DNA of 15,433 bases from RPQK01 sp041946865 (GTDB taxonomy: Bacteria > Acidobacteriota > UBA6911 > RPQK01), in contig JBHGBF010000125.1 in NCBI GenBank assembly GCA_041946865.1, positions 1-15,433 on the forward strand. The letters are read 5' to 3'. Below are positions 13,474 to 15,433 of the stretch, in pieces. The notes below the pieces were generated by a model. It was given only the letters and a program-made list of their open reading frames with translations. It had not been told where the DNA came from and did not search any database. Numbering within the stretch: position 1 is the first letter of the stretch; every line of letters starts with the position of its first letter. Both the position numbers and the translations under genes were made by a program.

Positions 13474-14066
13474 CTTGCAGTGAAGTTCAGAGAATATTGA
13501 CCGAGGATATCCAACAGGCCGCGTCTGGCGAAGTGCAGAAACACCTGGAGAGTTGTCAGGCGTGCAGAGAGCTGGAGCGTGACCTGCTCAGCCTTCAGGA
13601 ACTGAGCGGCGGACTGAAGGGGCGGACCCACGTCCCGGCCTTTTTCGCCGAGCGGGTCTGTTCGCGCGCTTCCGGTCGGTCTCGGGCCGCTTACTGGAGC
13701 CTCGCCGCCACTGCCGTAGGATTGATCCTCCTGGTGGTCGCCGTGGCGAATCTGGCGGGTCTTTCCCCTGAAGGCGACGGACAACTGAAGCCCGAAGTCA
13801 TGAACGGAGGGGAGCGAATCAAGAGAATCGAGCACCAAGAGCGGGCGGCTTCACCGAAAGCTGAGCCCGATGTCTTTTACTTAGGAAGTGAGGAGTGGGG
13901 GAGTCAAGAAACGGACGTTTTGACCCTGCCGCGATCGCACCGGGGCAATCGCCTCGAGGCGCCCAGACGCTCATCCGCCGGCTACGTCCTGGAACTGCCC
14001 GCCACAATCGAAGTGCGCCAGACGCAGGCAGACAACGAGTTCTACCTCGAGAACGTGAGTCATTAG
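13470..14066 (+). CDS. Membrane anti-sigma factor with ZAS (zf-HC2) zinc-binding domain
   Basis: The protein is predicted to bind and silence the sigma factor encoded just upstream. Its N-terminal cytoplasmic domain carries the ZAS motif: Cys3 plus His25-x3-Cys29-x2-Cys32 in KHLESCQACREL, a likely zinc site. One membrane helix follows at about 76-95 (WSLAATAVGLILLVVAVANL). The remaining hundred residues (99-198) should lie outside the membrane. They are charged, low in recognisable structure to about 165, and end in GYVLELPATIEVRQTQADNE plus FYLENVSH, which looks ordered. The length is 198 residues. The gene overlaps the sigma gene by 4 bases and ends 15 bp before the start of the PDZ protein gene, so all three form one operon. 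Release could be by thiol oxidation of the zinc site or by proteolysis of the outer segment; the sequence does not decide. Confidence 0.88.
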   Translation: MTCSEVQRILTEDIQQAASGEVQKHLESCQACRELERDLLSLQELSGGLKGRTHVPAFFAERVCSRASGRSRAAYWSLAATAVGLILLVVAVANLAGLSPEGDGQLKPEVMNGGERIKRIEHQERAASPKAEPDVFYLGSEEWGSQETDVLTLPRSHRGNRLEAPRRSSAGYVLELPATIEVRQTQADNEFYLENVSH

Positions 14067-14071
14067 TTGGC

Positions 14072-14077
14072 GAGGAG
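14072..14077 (+). promoter_or_regulatory. Ribosome binding site deciding the PDZ protein start
   Basis: GAGGAG ends 4 bases before ATG 14082. The spacing is short but workable, and this site makes ATG 14082 preferable to TTG 14067, which directly follows the anti-sigma stop codon. Confidence 0.5.
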
Positions 14078-14081
14078 TTTG

Positions 14082-15419
14082 ATGACAGGGCGGTACATCC
14101 ACAGAATTGCCAGTCTGGCAGTCGTAATGCCCATGCTTGTCCAGCTGTCTTTCGCCGAACCGGACGGCAGGCCGGACTCCTTCGTAAAAGTCCTCGTCAG
14201 GTCGCAGGTCGGGCTCTTTGACGAGAGCTCCATGCTGGAGATCCTCCAAGTCCAGCAGCTGATTCCTTTTCCAGGTCTGGTCATGGATGAACAGGGACAC
14301 GTGGTCTCCTTTGTCGGGGTCCGCTGGCCCGAGCTGGCCGTGCCCGATGCCCGGATTACCGTTGAGACAGCCAATGGCGAAAGGTACCCGGCACAGGTTG
14401 TCGGAATCGACCAGAGGATTTCTCTCGCGGTGCTGTCCGCTGACGTCAGGCCTTCCAGCGTCATCCGGTTTGCCGCTTTTCCACAGAACGGGCAGGTACG
14501 GTTCTTTAACCTCGGCCCCCAGGAGTGGAGGACTTCTGCTCCCTTCCTGCTGAAAGTCGGGAAAAAGCCGGGTTTGCCGGAGCACGACGTGCAGGTGGGA
14601 GGATTGGGGAAGTCCTCTCAGGGTTGGGAAAGCAGCGTCGTCGTCGACCGCGAAGACAAAGTCGTCGGTATCGTCACCGGAACCCGCCGTTACCCCTACA
14701 GCCGAACAGTTGAAACGTGCCAGATACTGCCCGCCGACGTGATCCGGAAGTCGACGGGCCGGATTCTTGCCACCCGATCGGATATCGAAGCGGGATGGCT
14801 GGGAGCCTATTTGGGCGACGGCAAGGACGGGCGCACCATTATTACCAGGACTGTCCGTGGCGGACCCGCTGAAAGAGCGGGGCTTCAGCCGGGGGACGCG
14901 ATTCTGAAGGTCGACGATCAGCCTGTGGAACAGTGGCAGCGTTTTGTCGAGAGAATCCGGTGGGCCGGCGCCGGCCATTCTTTACCGCTCACCTTCAAGC
15001 GCAATGAAGAGGTCAAGACGATATCCGTGAGGCTGAGCCGACGCATGGATGTTTTGCCTCGGATTCAGTGGATGGTGCGGAGCGAGTCCTGGCCTGGAAG
15101 GGGCGCTCGAAGGGTTCCTCGCATCGCTCCAGGCCTTCCTCCTCTGGCGCTGCTCGGCTTCGACCTTGACCCGCTGCCGGCTCAGTTGGCCGACTTCTTC
15201 AAATGCCCGGACGGCCAGGGTCTGCTCGTGCGTGAAGTCACCGCGGACGGCCTGGCTGATAAAGCCGGCCTGCGGGCCGGCGATGTCCTTATCCGGGTTA
15301 ACGATGTAGGCGTCTCGTCGCCAGCCGACCTGCAGCCCTTTCTCCGCAATGGGTCTGCCTTTGATATTCAGTTCATCCGTGGCGGCCAGATCCGCAAAGT
15401 CAAGCTGAGACTGCCATAG
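14082..15419 (+). CDS. Exported HtrA-like pseudoprotease with two PDZ domains
   Basis: The protein has 445 residues from this start. Residues 1-25 are a signal peptide (IHRIASLAVVMPMLVQLSFA, then EP), placing it in the periplasm or at the surface. Residues about 34-225 follow the trypsin-like fold of HtrA/DegP proteins: FPGLVMDEQGHVVSF, then ITVETANGERYPAQVVGIDQ and ISLAVL, then VVVDREDKVVGIV. In a by-eye alignment the catalytic triad is gone: Gly79 replaces His of TNNH, Ser114 replaces Asp of TDLAVL, and Glu183 replaces Ser of GNSGG. PDZ1 spans about 238-325 (GGPAERAGLQPGDAILKVDD) and PDZ2 about 350-445 (DGLADKAGLRAGDVLIRVND). With sigma and anti-sigma genes directly upstream, a sensing, scaffolding or chaperone role in the same envelope response is likely. 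A protease function is not supported. The protease-fold assignment is moderate; the PDZ domains are certain. Confidence 0.85.
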   Translation: MTGRYIHRIASLAVVMPMLVQLSFAEPDGRPDSFVKVLVRSQVGLFDESSMLEILQVQQLIPFPGLVMDEQGHVVSFVGVRWPELAVPDARITVETANGERYPAQVVGIDQRISLAVLSADVRPSSVIRFAAFPQNGQVRFFNLGPQEWRTSAPFLLKVGKKPGLPEHDVQVGGLGKSSQGWESSVVVDREDKVVGIVTGTRRYPYSRTVETCQILPADVIRKSTGRILATRSDIEAGWLGAYLGDGKDGRTIITRTVRGGPAERAGLQPGDAILKVDDQPVEQWQRFVERIRWAGAGHSLPLTFKRNEEVKTISVRLSRRMDVLPRIQWMVRSESWPGRGARRVPRIAPGLPPLALLGFDLDPLPAQLADFFKCPDGQGLLVREVTADGLADKAGLRAGDVLIRVNDVGVSSPADLQPFLRNGSAFDIQFIRGGQIRKVKLRLP

Positions 15420-15433
15420 AAGGTAACCCCTCA

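Noticed and set aside
14067..14081. TTG 14067 as start of the PDZ protein
   Set aside because: It is a rare start codon without its own ribosome binding site, while GAGGAG precedes ATG 14082 and gives a cleaner signal peptide.

Overview
The window is GC-rich bacterial chromosome, densely packed with genes on both strands. It has no phage, insertion-sequence, CRISPR, tRNA or rRNA signal. The gene style (HEAT-repeat, TPR-thioredoxin and PDZ proteins of unknown role beside housekeeping genes, and an ECF sigma/anti-sigma pair) fits a soil or sediment bacterium such as a member of Acidobacteriota. That is an inference from gene flavour; there is no marker rRNA here to settle it.

Layout, left to right. 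A probable gene tail (1-90, +) is followed by a leader with an A-rich repeat and a strong hairpin. Next comes an RlmD/TrmA-family RNA uracil-5 methyltransferase (266-1669, +), which converges on a PIG3-type quinone oxidoreductase (1697-2689, -). Divergently from that runs a + strand series: a HEAT-repeat protein (2766-3497), a SAM methyltransferase (3547-4272) and a GT39/ArnT-like membrane glycosyltransferase (4398-5867). Facing it is a - strand cluster transcribed as plsC (9779-9057), then an M24 metallopeptidase (9060-7876), then a secreted TPR-thioredoxin protein (7783-5987). A 311-bp divergent spacer separates plsC from DNA polymerase I (10091-12727, +). After a block of nested CGCGGAT repeats comes a three-gene + strand operon: ECF sigma factor (12868-13473), ZAS-type membrane anti-sigma factor (13470-14066) and a secreted two-PDZ protein (14082-15419).

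How they may work together. The last operon reads as a cell-envelope signalling unit: the sigma factor is held by a zinc-binding, single-pass membrane anti-sigma factor, with an exported HtrA-like protein as a third partner. By-eye alignment puts Gly, Ser and Glu where HtrA has its catalytic His, Asp and Ser, so this protein looks like a pseudoprotease sensor or scaffold rather than a DegS-like protease. This is the most interesting candidate system in the window. DNA polymerase I keeps its polymerase and 5'-nuclease residues but has lost the 3'-5' proofreading residues, and it carries Tyr where most family members have Phe in the O-helix. The remaining genes are ordinary RNA modification, redox, lipid and glycan functions.
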